Below are positions 52,184 to 62,136 of a stretch of 64,000 nt of DNA, piece after piece; the first letter of the stretch is position 1; each line of letters opens with the position of its first letter. Source of the DNA: Acidisoma cellulosilyticum (GTDB lineage: Bacteria > Pseudomonadota > Alphaproteobacteria > Acetobacterales > Acetobacteraceae); the NCBI RefSeq assembly GCF_020621385.1, contig NZ_JAESVA010000004.1:186001-250000 (forward strand), written 5' to 3'. Below the pieces are notes generated by a model. It was not told where the DNA came from. It ran no database searches and saw only the letters and a list, made by a program, of their open reading frames with translations. Both the position numbers and the translations under genes were made by a program.

Positions 52184-54139
52184 TCAGGCGCAGCAGCTTT
52201 TCTTGTTGACGGCGGGGGGCAGGTCGATGACCGGGTTCTGATCGAAGAATCCCGAGGGCATCAGCTTGAACCCGCAGACGACGCAAGGCTGCACCGGATG
52301 ATCTTCCGGCCGCGTGATATGATGCAGGCCGAAACTATGCCAGAGCACGATATCGGTATTGTCGGTCGGCCGGTCTGCCTTGGTCCATTGCGGCAGACCT
52401 TCCGATCCGCCTTCCTTAGTGCTGGACTGGTTGACGAATTCACCGGCCGGATAGCGTTCTTCGGGATTATAGGCCGTCACCCATACCTGATGCTGAATGA
52501 AACGCCCACGCCGGCCGGAGGGGCTGTCGGGATGGGTATAGGCTTGCACGGCCGACATCGGCTCCAGCTTGAAGGCGGTCGGCTTGCCGACCCAGTTCTT
52601 CACCTCTGGGTTGGTGATGCGCCAATACCGGCTTTTTGCGAAATCCACGTCGCGTTGTGCCGCCAATTCGCTGATGAGAGGCTTTTCTTCCATCAGGAAA
52701 GCATTGCCGTAGGGGTTTTCGGGTCCGAGCGGCAGCGCACGGGTATCGCATTCCGTGACCGTGTTGTTCGGTCCGTCGACTTCCATATCCAGCCGCGCGC
52801 AGAAGATATGCTGATGGATGTGCCCGACGATTCCGGGCGCCACTTCCGTGCCGAATTTCCCGGGCTGACCCGGATGGCAGGCGGCGGTATTGATGATGCC
52901 CGTCGCCTTCATCTCATATTCGATGCGGCCATCCTGATGCAGATACCAGTATGAGGCATATTCGTAATTGCCAATGGTGGAGATGGACGAGATCACCAGC
53001 TTGCGGGCGCGACGGACATCCGTGCGTTCGGTACGCACGTCGAAATGTTTCCAGGCCAGGCCGGCATCTTCTTCATGCAGGCAGATTGCATTGGTGATGG
53101 TGCGCGGCGTGCCATAGACGGTCGGCACCACGGCATCGAAATAGTGGATGGTGCCGAGGCAATCGCAGCCGAGCGTCAGCGAATTCGCCATACGGCCGAA
53201 GCCGAGTTCACCGCTATCGAAAACATTCTTGCGGTAATGGCTGCGTTCCGGCGTGCCGTAAGGCACGACCATTTCGGCGATGGAGGCGCGATAGACGATC
53301 GGCCGACGCTCCCCGCCATGGGTATAGCCGATGCGATAGAGCACCAGCCCTTCGCGGCCGTTGAAGCCGACGCGGAAATCCCAGTTTTCCCAGGTCACCT
53401 TATGGCCTTCGACCTTGAAACCGGCGCCATCCGGCTGCACGACGTCAAGCGCGGAGGAGGGCGGACGGAATTCCGTCAGCAGTGCCGCGTCGTAATTGCG
53501 CGGCGTGCGCGGCACCGGGATGTAATCGCCCGATTCCGCGAAGTGATCGACGACTTCCAGCACTTCCAGCGTGCTGACATCGATCAGCGCATGCAGGCCT
53601 TCGACCGGATGGGCGTAGTAATTGTCGAGCGGGAAGGTGCGCATCCAGATGAAGCAATTGAGCACGCGGCGGCCTTGTTCGATCGCATGGCCGAAATCGC
53701 CGACCGTCCAAGGATCGACGGCCATGAATTCCAGATCGTCGATCAACCCGCGCTTGCGCAGAGCGTCCTGAAAGCGCGGATCGGCCTTCACGGTCTTCTC
53801 GATCTCGAACACTTCCTCGATCGCGACCATGGCGCGCGCGTCTTCGCGGAAGACCTGCGAGACCAGTTCGCCACTACCAAGATCGACCCGGCCAATGATG
53901 ACGCCCATGACGCCACGGCGATAGATATTGAAGCGCGCGATGCGGGGAAAGCTCGCGCCGTCCACATAATCCCGCACAAGATCCTTCGCCGGCTCGTCAA
54001 GATCGACGGTCTCGACACGCAGATCCGCGCCCCAGTCGAAATGCTTGACGATCAGCTCGGCCGCACGGGCAAGTTCCGCGCCTGAGAGCGGGTCGAGCGG
54101 ATGCAACGCCGCTCGCGTCTCAGTGACGATACTATCCAT
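52184..54139 (-). CDS. copper-containing primary amine oxidase
   Basis: This 651-residue enzyme oxidises primary amines to aldehydes with release of ammonia and hydrogen peroxide. The cofactor (TPQ) Tyr lies in the NYEY motif near residue 391. The catalytic-base Asp is in YFDAVVPTVYG. The copper ligands are the HQH pair and a His in the DIVLWHSFGLHH stretch. No signal peptide is seen, unlike many enteric tynA products, so it is probably cytosolic. The C-terminus ends in KKSCCA. It is the last gene of the operon with the amidase and could process the amine that the amidase releases. Confidence 0.92.
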   Translation of the reverse strand: MDSIVTETRAALHPLDPLSGAELARAAELIVKHFDWGADLRVETVDLDEPAKDLVRDYVDGASFPRIARFNIYRRGVMGVIIGRVDLGSGELVSQVFREDARAMVAIEEVFEIEKTVKADPRFQDALRKRGLIDDLEFMAVDPWTVGDFGHAIEQGRRVLNCFIWMRTFPLDNYYAHPVEGLHALIDVSTLEVLEVVDHFAESGDYIPVPRTPRNYDAALLTEFRPPSSALDVVQPDGAGFKVEGHKVTWENWDFRVGFNGREGLVLYRIGYTHGGERRPIVYRASIAEMVVPYGTPERSHYRKNVFDSGELGFGRMANSLTLGCDCLGTIHYFDAVVPTVYGTPRTITNAICLHEEDAGLAWKHFDVRTERTDVRRARKLVISSISTIGNYEYASYWYLHQDGRIEYEMKATGIINTAACHPGQPGKFGTEVAPGIVGHIHQHIFCARLDMEVDGPNNTVTECDTRALPLGPENPYGNAFLMEEKPLISELAAQRDVDFAKSRYWRITNPEVKNWVGKPTAFKLEPMSAVQAYTHPDSPSGRRGRFIQHQVWVTAYNPEERYPAGEFVNQSSTKEGGSEGLPQWTKADRPTDNTDIVLWHSFGLHHITRPEDHPVQPCVVCGFKLMPSGFFDQNPVIDLPPAVNKKSCCA

Positions 54140-54171
54140 GTGCCTTGCTCCTGTTCTGTCTGGTCGCCATC

Positions 54172-56400
54172 CTACACGAAAGGTTTCGGGTCCATGAAGC
54201 GCCGAAGTGCATTCAATGTGATTCGTGAGACATTGTTCTCGTAGTTGTTCCAGGGCAGCGAGCCGCACCAGGCGATGGAGCCGGTGGCAAAGACCGCGCC
54301 GCCAGCTGGCGTCTCATAAAAGCTGAGATCGGCGCGGACTTTTTCGTTCTGGTCCCCGCCCAGATTCGGCAGGGTGGCCGTGAATTCCTCATTCACCAAC
54401 AGCATCAAAGGACTGTGATCTTCCGAGGAGGCGAGGCGGAGGATATTGGGCGGCGAACCGAGCAGGCGATTGATGCAGTCCAGCTCGATACCGGCAGCAC
54501 CGCCGCCGATGAGACCGAAATCGCCGATAACCTCATCCTCCACCCCTTCGAAGACGAAGCTGGCGCGGGGGTTGTCCGCGTCCGGTGCGCGCCGATAGGG
54601 GCTGGAGACGTCGAAACCCTGCGCCACGAAGCCGATGCCGGCCATCATATTCGGCGGCCGCCCGCAGCGGCGCCAGAGCCCGCCATATTCGCCGGTGAAG
54701 GAGTGGTAGTATTCGCCGGGCTCGGCCTCCCAGGAGCGGATGCCGTCTTCCGCGCGGCGCACTTCAATGACGCCCGGCAGCTCGTCATGAAAGGCGATGC
54801 GCCAATACCAGCCATTGCCGCCCATATACATCAGGCGTCCGCCGCGATCGATCCAGGATTTCATCGCATCCCACATCGCCGTCGAATGGTATTCCGGATG
54901 CGAACCCGTGAGGATGACCTGATAATCCTCGATGAGCGGATAGCCGTCGCGATGCAGGTCCTCGTCGGTGATGATGTCATAGCCGATATCGTTATGCGCC
55001 AGCCAGCCGAACAGATGCGTATCGGCATTGTATTGGTACAAGCTTGAACCGTCACCGCCGAGCCAGGAATGGTAGCGCGGCGCGCAGTTGATATTGGGCC
55101 GCATGCGGCTGGAATAGCAGACGCCCGAGCCATCGGCATGCTTGTCATACAGCGAATGGCAGAGTTCAGGATGGTCGTAGAGATAGACATCCTGATGGCC
55201 GAAATGCAGCAGCCGTCCCATCAGACGTTCGACGCCCCGCACGGTGATATGCTCGCCATGATTGGCATAGGCCATATAGGAGCAGGTAGGGGCCAGGAAG
55301 GCGACTTTTGGCCGCGTAACGCCGGGTTTCTTGACGCGCGGCGGCCGGATGAAGAAGGGGATATAGCATTCCCGCATCGCCTCGGGCTCGGTCTCACCGC
55401 AGGTCACATGCAGCGCATAGGCGCCGCTTTTGGCATCCTCCGGCAATTGCCAGATGATATCGGCGGGCCAGCCGGCGTCGTACAGATCATCCTCATGGAA
55501 ATGCACGGCGCCATATTCGGCCGGTGCGGCCTGCCAGCTATGATGCACCCCGGTCCAGCCGCTGCCCTTCATGCCGCGGGCCGGCAGATTGACCAGACGA
55601 CCGTGATGGCGGAAGGCACTCTTATCGATCGCAGTGGTGCTGCAGATACCGTCGGAAAAATCCCAGGCGGCGATGAGCTTCGGGGCGATTGCCGCAGGCA
55701 GCGGATTGACCGCCAAAGTGGCATGGCTTTCTGCGCCGGCGACCAAAGTCGGGCCTTCGATCTTGCCGTTGAAATGGGCACCGATCGTGCCGTCCGCCAG
55801 CGGCGCGCCGGCGAGGATGAAGGGCGTGGCGGCGGCTATCGAGGGGCCGAGGCTGCCTGCGATCTCCCCCGCATCATCGACGCCGAAATCCTTCTGCAAG
55901 GGCGAGAGGGAGAGGCGGAAGGCGCCCGTCGCGGCCGTCAGGCTGAAGCTGACCGCATACCATTTCCGCTCCAGCAAGCTATGCGGCAGGGTCTGACGCA
56001 TACCGCCACCGGTGACGAGGGACAGCTTGCCCTCATCCAGTTCCAGCATGAAGCCGGTTTTGGCAGCCGCGTCCCATTGCGATGCGATGACCTGACCACG
56101 GCGGTCAAGCAGCGTCGGCCAGATTAGTGCGCGGAACGAAACATTGTCGAGCGGCGGTACGCTCTCGGCGATGAGGTAGGAGCCGGCATCCGCACGGCGC
56201 GGCTGACCCGGATAGGTGCCATCGACGCTGCTGGGATGATGCGGCAAATCGAGCCCCGGCCCGGCGGGATTGCAATCCCCGTTCAAGACACGGACGATTT
56301 TTGCGGAGAAGGCGTCGCCCTCTTCGAGCGAAATCTGGAAGGAAATCGCTTCACCGGGTGCGACGCTATAGCGGTCAGGATAGCCCAGAATCTTTAACAT
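54172..56400 (-). CDS. N,N-dimethylformamidase-like large (beta) subunit
   Basis: This 742-residue protein matches the DMFase large subunit family in length and order. It has an N-terminal beta domain with a LamG-like middle (residues 1-270), then a catalytic region with APTCSYMAYANHGEH, LTGSHPEYHS and GGRLMYMGGNGWYW. In known DMFase a mononuclear iron is held by two Tyr and one Glu. The conserved Tyr and the Glu of HPEY are candidates, but I cannot place all ligands. It hydrolyses an amide C-N bond to give an acid and an amine. The true substrate here is open. It follows the small-subunit gene by 22 bases. Confidence 0.83.
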   Translation of the reverse strand: MLKILGYPDRYSVAPGEAISFQISLEEGDAFSAKIVRVLNGDCNPAGPGLDLPHHPSSVDGTYPGQPRRADAGSYLIAESVPPLDNVSFRALIWPTLLDRRGQVIASQWDAAAKTGFMLELDEGKLSLVTGGGMRQTLPHSLLERKWYAVSFSLTAATGAFRLSLSPLQKDFGVDDAGEIAGSLGPSIAAATPFILAGAPLADGTIGAHFNGKIEGPTLVAGAESHATLAVNPLPAAIAPKLIAAWDFSDGICSTTAIDKSAFRHHGRLVNLPARGMKGSGWTGVHHSWQAAPAEYGAVHFHEDDLYDAGWPADIIWQLPEDAKSGAYALHVTCGETEPEAMRECYIPFFIRPPRVKKPGVTRPKVAFLAPTCSYMAYANHGEHITVRGVERLMGRLLHFGHQDVYLYDHPELCHSLYDKHADGSGVCYSSRMRPNINCAPRYHSWLGGDGSSLYQYNADTHLFGWLAHNDIGYDIITDEDLHRDGYPLIEDYQVILTGSHPEYHSTAMWDAMKSWIDRGGRLMYMGGNGWYWRIAFHDELPGVIEVRRAEDGIRSWEAEPGEYYHSFTGEYGGLWRRCGRPPNMMAGIGFVAQGFDVSSPYRRAPDADNPRASFVFEGVEDEVIGDFGLIGGGAAGIELDCINRLLGSPPNILRLASSEDHSPLMLLVNEEFTATLPNLGGDQNEKVRADLSFYETPAGGAVFATGSIAWCGSLPWNNYENNVSRITLNALRRFMDPKPFV

Positions 56401-56422
56401 GATGTCTTGTCCCCGCTCGCGA

Positions 56423-56752
56423 TCAGACTTCGTCGGCGCTTCTGAAAGGCTGGTTCAGATGCTGGCCCGTGGCCTTGAACCAACGCCTGCGGAAAATCTC
56501 CCACTCCGCCTCATCTCGATTGGTGAAGATCGGGCTGTCCTCGAAGACCAGCGGATCAAGCCGGTTGGCGGGCATTTCCGCGATCTGCCATTCCGCAAAG
56601 GGCTTGCGGCAGAACAGCACAATCTGCTTGCCACTCGGGTCATAGCGCAGCGTGTTCAGGACGCGCATCAATCCGGGGCTGTGCCGCCCCACCGGCTGGC
56701 GCCGGAACTCCTCGACATATTGCTGATCCATCTCAGGATTGATGCGGTACAT
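56423..56752 (-). CDS. DMFase-like small (alpha) subunit
   Basis: This 109-residue protein has a sequence pattern of the DMFase small subunit: NPEMDQQYVEEFRRQPVGRHS, then RVLNTLRYDP and EWEIFRRRWFKATGQ. It is shorter than the known subunit of about 130 residues. It lies nine bases after the ATPase gene and directly before the large-subunit gene, as in described dmfA1-A2 pairs. In those enzymes the small subunit stabilises the heterotetramer. Identification rests on context and pattern together. Confidence 0.75.
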   Translation of the reverse strand: MYRINPEMDQQYVEEFRRQPVGRHSPGLMRVLNTLRYDPSGKQIVLFCRKPFAEWQIAEMPANRLDPLVFEDSPIFTNRDEAEWEIFRRRWFKATGQHLNQPFRSADEV

Positions 56753-56761
56753 GATCGCCCT

Positions 56762-57838
56762 CTATGCGGGGGAGGATGAAACAGCGATACGGCGGCCGTC
56801 GGCGCCGAAAAAGAAACACGCCCCTGCTTCCGGCGCAATGCCAAGCCGGTCGCCGATGCGGGCGTGAAATCCGGGATCGACCAGCGCGCGGAGTTTGTTG
56901 CCTGTAGCGTCATCGCCGATCACAACGGATTCGCGGCCCAGATGTTCCAGCGCATAGACGGTGACAGGAATGGCGCCCGGCGCGTCAGGCGCCGTGACGG
57001 TCACATGCTGCGGCCGTACGCCGAGGCTGACTGGTCCATTGGGAATGCCGCGCCCCGCGAGGTCGATCGCCACAGGTCCAGCATGGAAGACGCCGTTTGA
57101 TATGGCGCCGGCAACGACATTCATCGGCGGCGAGCCCAGAAAGGTCGCGACGAAAAGGCTGGCCGGCTGATTGTAGATTTCGTCAGGCGTGCCGATCTGT
57201 TCCAGATTGCCCTTCGACATGACGGCGATACGGTCACCCATCGTCATCGCCTCGACCTGATCATGGGTCACGAAGACGGCCGTGGTGCCCAGGCGTTTCT
57301 GCAGATTGACGAGTTCCGAGCGGAGCGAGAGCCGCAGGGCGGCATCCAGCGCCGAAAGCGGCTCATCCAACAGAAAGCACGCGGGTTCGCGGACGATGGC
57401 CTTGGCCGTCGCTGCGCGCTGCCGCTGGCCGCCGGACATCTGGCTCGGCAGCTTATCCAGCATCGGCTCCAATTCCAGCATACGCGCGGCATCCGCGATA
57501 CGCTGCGCGCGTTCAGCCTTGGAGAGTTTGCTGTGCCGCAGACTGGCTTCGATATTCTTGCGGACGGTCAGATGCGGGTAAAGCAGCGAGGACTGAAAGA
57601 CCATGGCGACATTACGCCCATGCGGCGGCTCGGCCGTTACGTCGCGGCCGTCGAACAGGATCTGTCCCTGGGACGGATAGTCCAGCCCCGCGATCATGTT
57701 CAGGGTCGTGGTCTTGCCGCAGCCGGACGGGCCGAGCATGACGAGGAATTCACCGTCAATGATGTCAAGATCCAAATTCTCGACAGCCACGTAGCGGTCA
57801 TAGGATTTGCGGATTTGCCGCAGTTCGATCTTTGCCAT
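56762..57838 (-). CDS. ABC transporter ATP-binding protein (UgpC/MalK type)
   Basis: This 358-residue single cassette has Walker A GPSGCGKTT (residue 36 region), signature MSGGQRQRA, Walker B FLLDEPLSALDA, the switch His in VFVTHDQVEA and a C-terminal TOBE/OB regulatory domain (from about 240). It powers the two permeases encoded before it. The MalK-like tail may respond to regulatory proteins. It is inside the amide/amine operon, between permease and amidase genes. Confidence 0.9.
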   Translation of the reverse strand: MAKIELRQIRKSYDRYVAVENLDLDIIDGEFLVMLGPSGCGKTTTLNMIAGLDYPSQGQILFDGRDVTAEPPHGRNVAMVFQSSLLYPHLTVRKNIEASLRHSKLSKAERAQRIADAARMLELEPMLDKLPSQMSGGQRQRAATAKAIVREPACFLLDEPLSALDAALRLSLRSELVNLQKRLGTTAVFVTHDQVEAMTMGDRIAVMSKGNLEQIGTPDEIYNQPASLFVATFLGSPPMNVVAGAISNGVFHAGPVAIDLAGRGIPNGPVSLGVRPQHVTVTAPDAPGAIPVTVYALEHLGRESVVIGDDATGNKLRALVDPGFHARIGDRLGIAPEAGACFFFGADGRRIAVSSSPA

Positions 57839-57876
57839 TCAGACAAGGGCTCCAAACGGGGCGGTGTTGGTCATCG

Positions 57877-58737
57877 TCAACGAACCGGATCAGCGATGTT
57901 CATCTCAGCCAGATGACGCTGCAGGAAGAAAGCGACCAGCGCGGGCGGGATGATGGTGATGAGAATGCAGGCGGCGAGCTGGGCCGGGTTCGGGTCCTGG
58001 CCAAGGAAGCCGGAAATCGCGGCAGGCAGGGTTGTTGCGGGGGTGCCGTTCACCAACACCAGGGCAAAGGTGAACTCGTTCCAGGCAAACAGAAAGGCGA
58101 TGATGGCTGAAACCGCAACGCCGCTGCGTGCGAGGGGAAGAATGAGAAAAAGCAGCGTATGCAGCCGGCTGAAACCGTCGATCCGTGCCAGCCGTTCGAT
58201 CGGCGGCAGATTGCGGAAATAGCCGATCAGCATCCAGGTGACGAAGGGCACCGTGGTCGTCAGGTCAATGATGATCAGTCCCGGCAAGGTGCCTACCAGC
58301 CCAAGCTGAACATATAGCGTATAGAATGGGATGAGGGTGGAGACCGGCGGAATGGCGACGGCCAGTAGCACGGCGTTGAGCAGAACATTCTTGAAGCGGA
58401 AGTCGAGCCGGGCAAAGACATAGGCGAGAGGCACGACGATGATGATCGTGATCAGCGTCACCGCGGCCGAGACGATGATGCTGTTCTGTAGCCCAAGTTC
58501 GATCTGACCGGCCTGACCAGAGGCCGCAGAGATGCTACCGTCCGCGAGCTTGTAGTCGTAGCCAAAGATATTGACGAAGGACGACAGGTTGAAGCTGGAC
58601 GGAAAGATATGCGGCGGGAAATTGGCGATTTCGGCGTGGTTCATGAAGGCCATGCGCACGAACCACAGGATCGGTAGCAGCGACCAGATGATCAGGACCG
58701 TCATGGCAATGACGAAATTGGGGCGGCGCTTCGTCAT
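57877..58737 (-). CDS. ABC permease, MalG-type
   Basis: This 286-residue six-helix permease of the MalG/UgpE type has the cytosolic coupling loop ERLARIDGFSRLHTLLFLILPLA (EAA-like). Its start overlaps the partner permease by four bases. It delivers the substrate bound by the upstream binding protein. Confidence 0.88.
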   Translation of the reverse strand: MTKRRPNFVIAMTVLIIWSLLPILWFVRMAFMNHAEIANFPPHIFPSSFNLSSFVNIFGYDYKLADGSISAASGQAGQIELGLQNSIIVSAAVTLITIIIVVPLAYVFARLDFRFKNVLLNAVLLAVAIPPVSTLIPFYTLYVQLGLVGTLPGLIIIDLTTTVPFVTWMLIGYFRNLPPIERLARIDGFSRLHTLLFLILPLARSGVAVSAIIAFLFAWNEFTFALVLVNGTPATTLPAAISGFLGQDPNPAQLAACILITIIPPALVAFFLQRHLAEMNIADPVR

Positions 58738-59648
58738 ATCTGCTTCTCCCGCCTTCCCCAGATCAGATAAAGGCTCATGGTCAAGCCGATGATAAAGAGG
58801 AGCAGGAAAAAGGACATGGCAGCGCCATAGCCGAGATTGAGGTTAATGAAACTCACCTTGTAGAGCTGATAGGTGAGGGTGGAGGATGCGTCACCAGGGC
58901 CGCCGGCTGACAGGACGAAGATGAGGTCGAACAGCTTCATCGACAGCACGGTGGCGATCGAGGTGAAGACAAACAGCGTGAAGCGCAGCGGCGGCAGCGT
59001 GACGTTCCAGAAGGTCTCCAGCGGTGTCAGTTGGTCGATCGCCGCGAGATCGTACAGCCGCTTCGGAATGGTCTTGAGATTGGCAAGCACGAAGAAGCCG
59101 ACGAGCGGCGCCATGGTCCATGAACTGCCGATAGCGAGCACCTCGACAATGGTGCGCGTCGTCATGAAGTCCGGCACATTCTGCATGCCGAGATGGGCCA
59201 GGATCGCGGTCGGCAGCCCGGTCTGGCCACGGGCGAGATAGGCAAACATCAGCCCCGCGCCATAGAGGGAAACGCACCAGGGCAAAAACACCAGCGTGCG
59301 CCACACCCCGCCGAACCGGGTCGGCCGGTTGAGCAGAAGACCTATGGCAAGGCCGAGCAGCATGGTCAGGATCACGCTTTCCACCGTGAAGCGGATCGTG
59401 ACCCAGGTACACCACCAGAATTCGGGATCGTTGAGCACCGTCGCGAAATTCTTGAAACCGACGAATTTCGTGCGATAGCCGCCGAAGAACAGGATGCGAT
59501 GAAAAGCCATCCAGGCAGAATAGGCTAGCGGATAGGCGACGATCACGATGAGTAGAAGAATGACCGGCAGGCCGATCATCAGCGCAAACTGGCCGTCGGT
59601 CAGCTCTCGGCGGCGAGCCTTGGCTTTCTGAGGTGCGATCGTCGCCAT
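58734..59648 (-). CDS. ABC permease, MalF-type
   Basis: This 304-residue six-helix permease of the MalF/UgpA type has a coupling loop at YDLAAIDQLTPLETFWNVTLPP. It starts seven bases after the binding-protein gene ends. With the next gene it forms the membrane channel. Carbohydrate-type (CUT1) importers of this class also carry glycerol-phosphate, choline-like and opine-like compounds. Confidence 0.88.
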   Translation of the reverse strand: MATIAPQKAKARRRELTDGQFALMIGLPVILLLIVIVAYPLAYSAWMAFHRILFFGGYRTKFVGFKNFATVLNDPEFWWCTWVTIRFTVESVILTMLLGLAIGLLLNRPTRFGGVWRTLVFLPWCVSLYGAGLMFAYLARGQTGLPTAILAHLGMQNVPDFMTTRTIVEVLAIGSSWTMAPLVGFFVLANLKTIPKRLYDLAAIDQLTPLETFWNVTLPPLRFTLFVFTSIATVLSMKLFDLIFVLSAGGPGDASSTLTYQLYKVSFINLNLGYGAAMSFFLLLFIIGLTMSLYLIWGRREKQI

Positions 59649-59655
59649 GCCGGTG

Positions 59656-60999
59656 TCAGATCCCGTATTTGTCGTTCAGACTGTCGATCTGATCGTTCAT
59701 GCTTTTGATGGTATCTGCGATATCACCGTCGTTGAGCAGGAACTTGGACAAGGTATCCTTCAGGAACGAATTGAATTCCTCCGACCAGACCACGCGCCAG
59801 ATGCCGACGGGGAAGGGCGTTTGCTTATAGACGTCGAGCAGAACCTCATAATCACCCGGCCGGGCGACGGCCTTCTTGATACGCGCTTCCGTGGCCGGCG
59901 AATTCATGACCGATTTATAGGCGGAGAACAGCATATGCGTGTCCATCCAGCGGTCTGCCACGAAGGTCTTGCCGTCGCCGTCCTTGAAGCCGTACCAAGA
60001 CGCGAATTTTTTCACGTCGTCGGTCTGGGCTTCCGGGCGTTTGCGGTTCGTCATCAGATAGAGCGCGGAATCGATCAGACCCCAAGTCTGCTTGACGATC
60101 GGCAGAATGGTGACATGGCCGGCGATCTGGCTGCGACCCGGGGTGTTCATGGTCTGCACGTCATAGATCTGCTGCGGGCTGAACACGTAGCGGCCGGAGG
60201 CGAAGGCATCGATATAGGCGGATTCGTTATAGGTTAGCACTTCCTGCGGGACGAGCTTGGATTTCCAGAGCTTTTTCCATTGCGCGAGGGTCTTATAGGC
60301 CGGCCCGTTCGGATCGACCGTCATGGTCGGCTTATGCGTCGTGGGATCCGCGACCGGATTGCCGCGATTGAGCACTTCCATGACGAAACCCCAGGAAATG
60401 CCGTACCAGTCACCGAACCAATGCGGCAGAATGGGCGTCGCGACACCCTTGTCATGCAGCGCATAGATCTGATCGTAAAGCGCGTCCCAATCCGCCGGAA
60501 AATCCTTATCCGTCATTCCGGCCTTGTTATAGGCAAGAAGATTGGTGTGGACGCATCCGCGCGTGCTGGCGAAATAGGACAGGCCGAGCAATTTGCCGTC
60601 ATAGGACCAGGCGTCCAGAAATTGCGGCAGCATATCGGCCTTGATCTCGGCGGCCGCCGGCAGGGTCTCAGCCGGAAGCACCCAACCACCTTCGTAATAA
60701 CGCACGGCGGTTGAAGGATTGGCGTAGAGCACGTCCAGATCCGCTTTGGCGATCAGGCTTTGTTCCATGATGGCAGGATAGTCGCCGGTCACGGTCGCAT
60801 AATCGATCTTGCCGTGCTCCAAGTCATTGTATCGTTTCACATTGGACTGGACGACTTCCGGTGCAAATTGCCAGCCCCGGAAATACACGGGCTTGCCGCT
60901 GGCGGCCTCTAGGTCTGCGACGGAAGCAAAAGCACGCCCGAAGGGTGCGGCAGCAAGCCCCAAGGCCGCTGCCAGAGTTCCGAATTCACGACGTTTCAT
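59656..60999 (-). CDS. extracellular solute-binding protein (ABC, type 1)
   Basis: This 447-residue SBP_bac_1/8-type protein has a Tat-like leader (MKRREFGTLAAALGLAAAPFGRA, cleavage near residue 26). The mature part starts SVADLEAASGKPVYFRGW. It is the first gene after a sigma-54 promoter whose -12 GC lies about 110 bases upstream of the ATG. It determines what the importer carries; the fold is shared by sugar, polyamine and phosphonate binders, so substrate assignment must rest on the linked amidase and amine oxidase. Confidence 0.87.
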   Translation of the reverse strand: MKRREFGTLAAALGLAAAPFGRAFASVADLEAASGKPVYFRGWQFAPEVVQSNVKRYNDLEHGKIDYATVTGDYPAIMEQSLIAKADLDVLYANPSTAVRYYEGGWVLPAETLPAAAEIKADMLPQFLDAWSYDGKLLGLSYFASTRGCVHTNLLAYNKAGMTDKDFPADWDALYDQIYALHDKGVATPILPHWFGDWYGISWGFVMEVLNRGNPVADPTTHKPTMTVDPNGPAYKTLAQWKKLWKSKLVPQEVLTYNESAYIDAFASGRYVFSPQQIYDVQTMNTPGRSQIAGHVTILPIVKQTWGLIDSALYLMTNRKRPEAQTDDVKKFASWYGFKDGDGKTFVADRWMDTHMLFSAYKSVMNSPATEARIKKAVARPGDYEVLLDVYKQTPFPVGIWRVVWSEEFNSFLKDTLSKFLLNDGDIADTIKSMNDQIDSLNDKYGI

Positions 61000-61106
61000 T
61001 GATGACCTTCGACTTTCTGAATGTGAGGGCGATGGAGGCGTTGGGCATCCCGGCCGGTCATCCGGATAGACAAAGCAATTTTCTGGAATGGTCTACAAAT
61101 ATATAA

Positions 61107-61122
61107 AGCAAATCCTGTGCCA
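61107..61122 (-). promoter_or_regulatory. sigma-54 promoter (-24/-12)
   Basis: The minus strand reads TGGCACAGGATTTGCT, a full match to the RpoN consensus TGGCACR-N4-TTGCW, with the GG and GC elements exactly ten bases apart. Transcription would start near 61097, about 98 bases before the binding-protein ATG. Sigma-54 promoters need an enhancer-binding activator such as NtrC. No RpoN activator gene is in view. Confidence 0.75.
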
Positions 61123-61191
61123 GATTGGACGAAAAACCGAGCCGGAGTTCAGTTGTTATCAGTCAGCAACATCAGCCTGCAGAGAGTGCCG

Positions 61192-62136
61192 TCAGGCAAA
61201 GGCGTCGAGACCCGCACCACAGACGAGCGCGCAGATGCGCGTGCCCGGTGCGACGGAGATCTGCCCGGATAGAAGGGCAGCCGCGGCGGCCGCACCGCTG
61301 GCATCAGCGGCGAGACCGAATTCAAACCAAAGCCAACGTGCGGCATCGAACATTGCCGCGTCCTCAAGAAGAATGACGTCATCGACATTCTTCCGAACGA
61401 TGTCGAAAATGCCGGGATCCGTGCGGGCACAGGCCATGGTCGGCACGGTTGTGGTGACGGCATCGAGCTTGACGACGGAACCTTGTTCCAGGCTCGCATA
61501 GAGCGTGGGCGATCCCACGGGTTCGATGCCTATGATACGGGCATTCGGATGCAGCGCGCGCAATACCGTCGACATGCCGGCAATTAACCCGCCGCCGCCG
61601 ATTGCGATCAGAAAAAGATCGATGTCAGGCGCTTGTTCCAGAATTTCGAGTGCGACGGTACCTTGGCCGGCGACGATGGCCGGGCTGGCGAAAGGATGGA
61701 AATAGGGCAGGCCCGAACCTTCTGCAAAAGCCATGGCCGCTTCATGGGCTTCATCCCAGTAACGACCGATGAGATGGATGGTGGCACCCCAGGATTTCAG
61801 CTTCTCCTGCTTCGCCAATGCCGCATTTTCGGGCAAAAAAACGGTCGACGGCACGCCGGCGACATAAGCGGCACGCGCAACCGCGATACCGTGATTGCCG
61901 CCTGAGGCGGTGACGATTCCGCGTGCAACGGCGTCCGGCGGCAAAGACAGCAATTGATTGATCGCGCCGCGCGCTTTGAAGGAGCCGGTGACCTGCAGGG
62001 ATTCGAGTTTCAGCAAGAGCGAGGCGCCGTCCGGCAAGGGCGACCGCTGCGCGAGGCTCGCGTCCATCAAGGGCGTGCGACGTACATAGCCTTTGATGCG
62101 ATCGGCCGCCGTGCGAACGTCGTCCAGCGTGATCAT
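61192..62136 (-). CDS. threonine dehydratase-like PLP lyase
   Basis: This 314-residue fold-type II PLP enzyme has the Schiff-base Lys54 in GSFKARGA and the phosphate loop IGGGGLIAG. ASGGNHGIAVARAA is the substrate loop. There is no C-terminal ACT domain, so it is not feedback-controlled like biosynthetic IlvA and resembles catabolic TdcB or serine/threo-3-hydroxyaspartate dehydratases. Its ATG overlaps the GMC stop (ATGA). It releases ammonia from a hydroxy-amino acid, in keeping with the nitrogen theme. Confidence 0.87.
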   Translation of the reverse strand: MITLDDVRTAADRIKGYVRRTPLMDASLAQRSPLPDGASLLLKLESLQVTGSFKARGAINQLLSLPPDAVARGIVTASGGNHGIAVARAAYVAGVPSTVFLPENAALAKQEKLKSWGATIHLIGRYWDEAHEAAMAFAEGSGLPYFHPFASPAIVAGQGTVALEILEQAPDIDLFLIAIGGGGLIAGMSTVLRALHPNARIIGIEPVGSPTLYASLEQGSVVKLDAVTTTVPTMACARTDPGIFDIVRKNVDDVILLEDAAMFDAARWLWFEFGLAADASGAAAAAALLSGQISVAPGTRICALVCGAGLDAFA

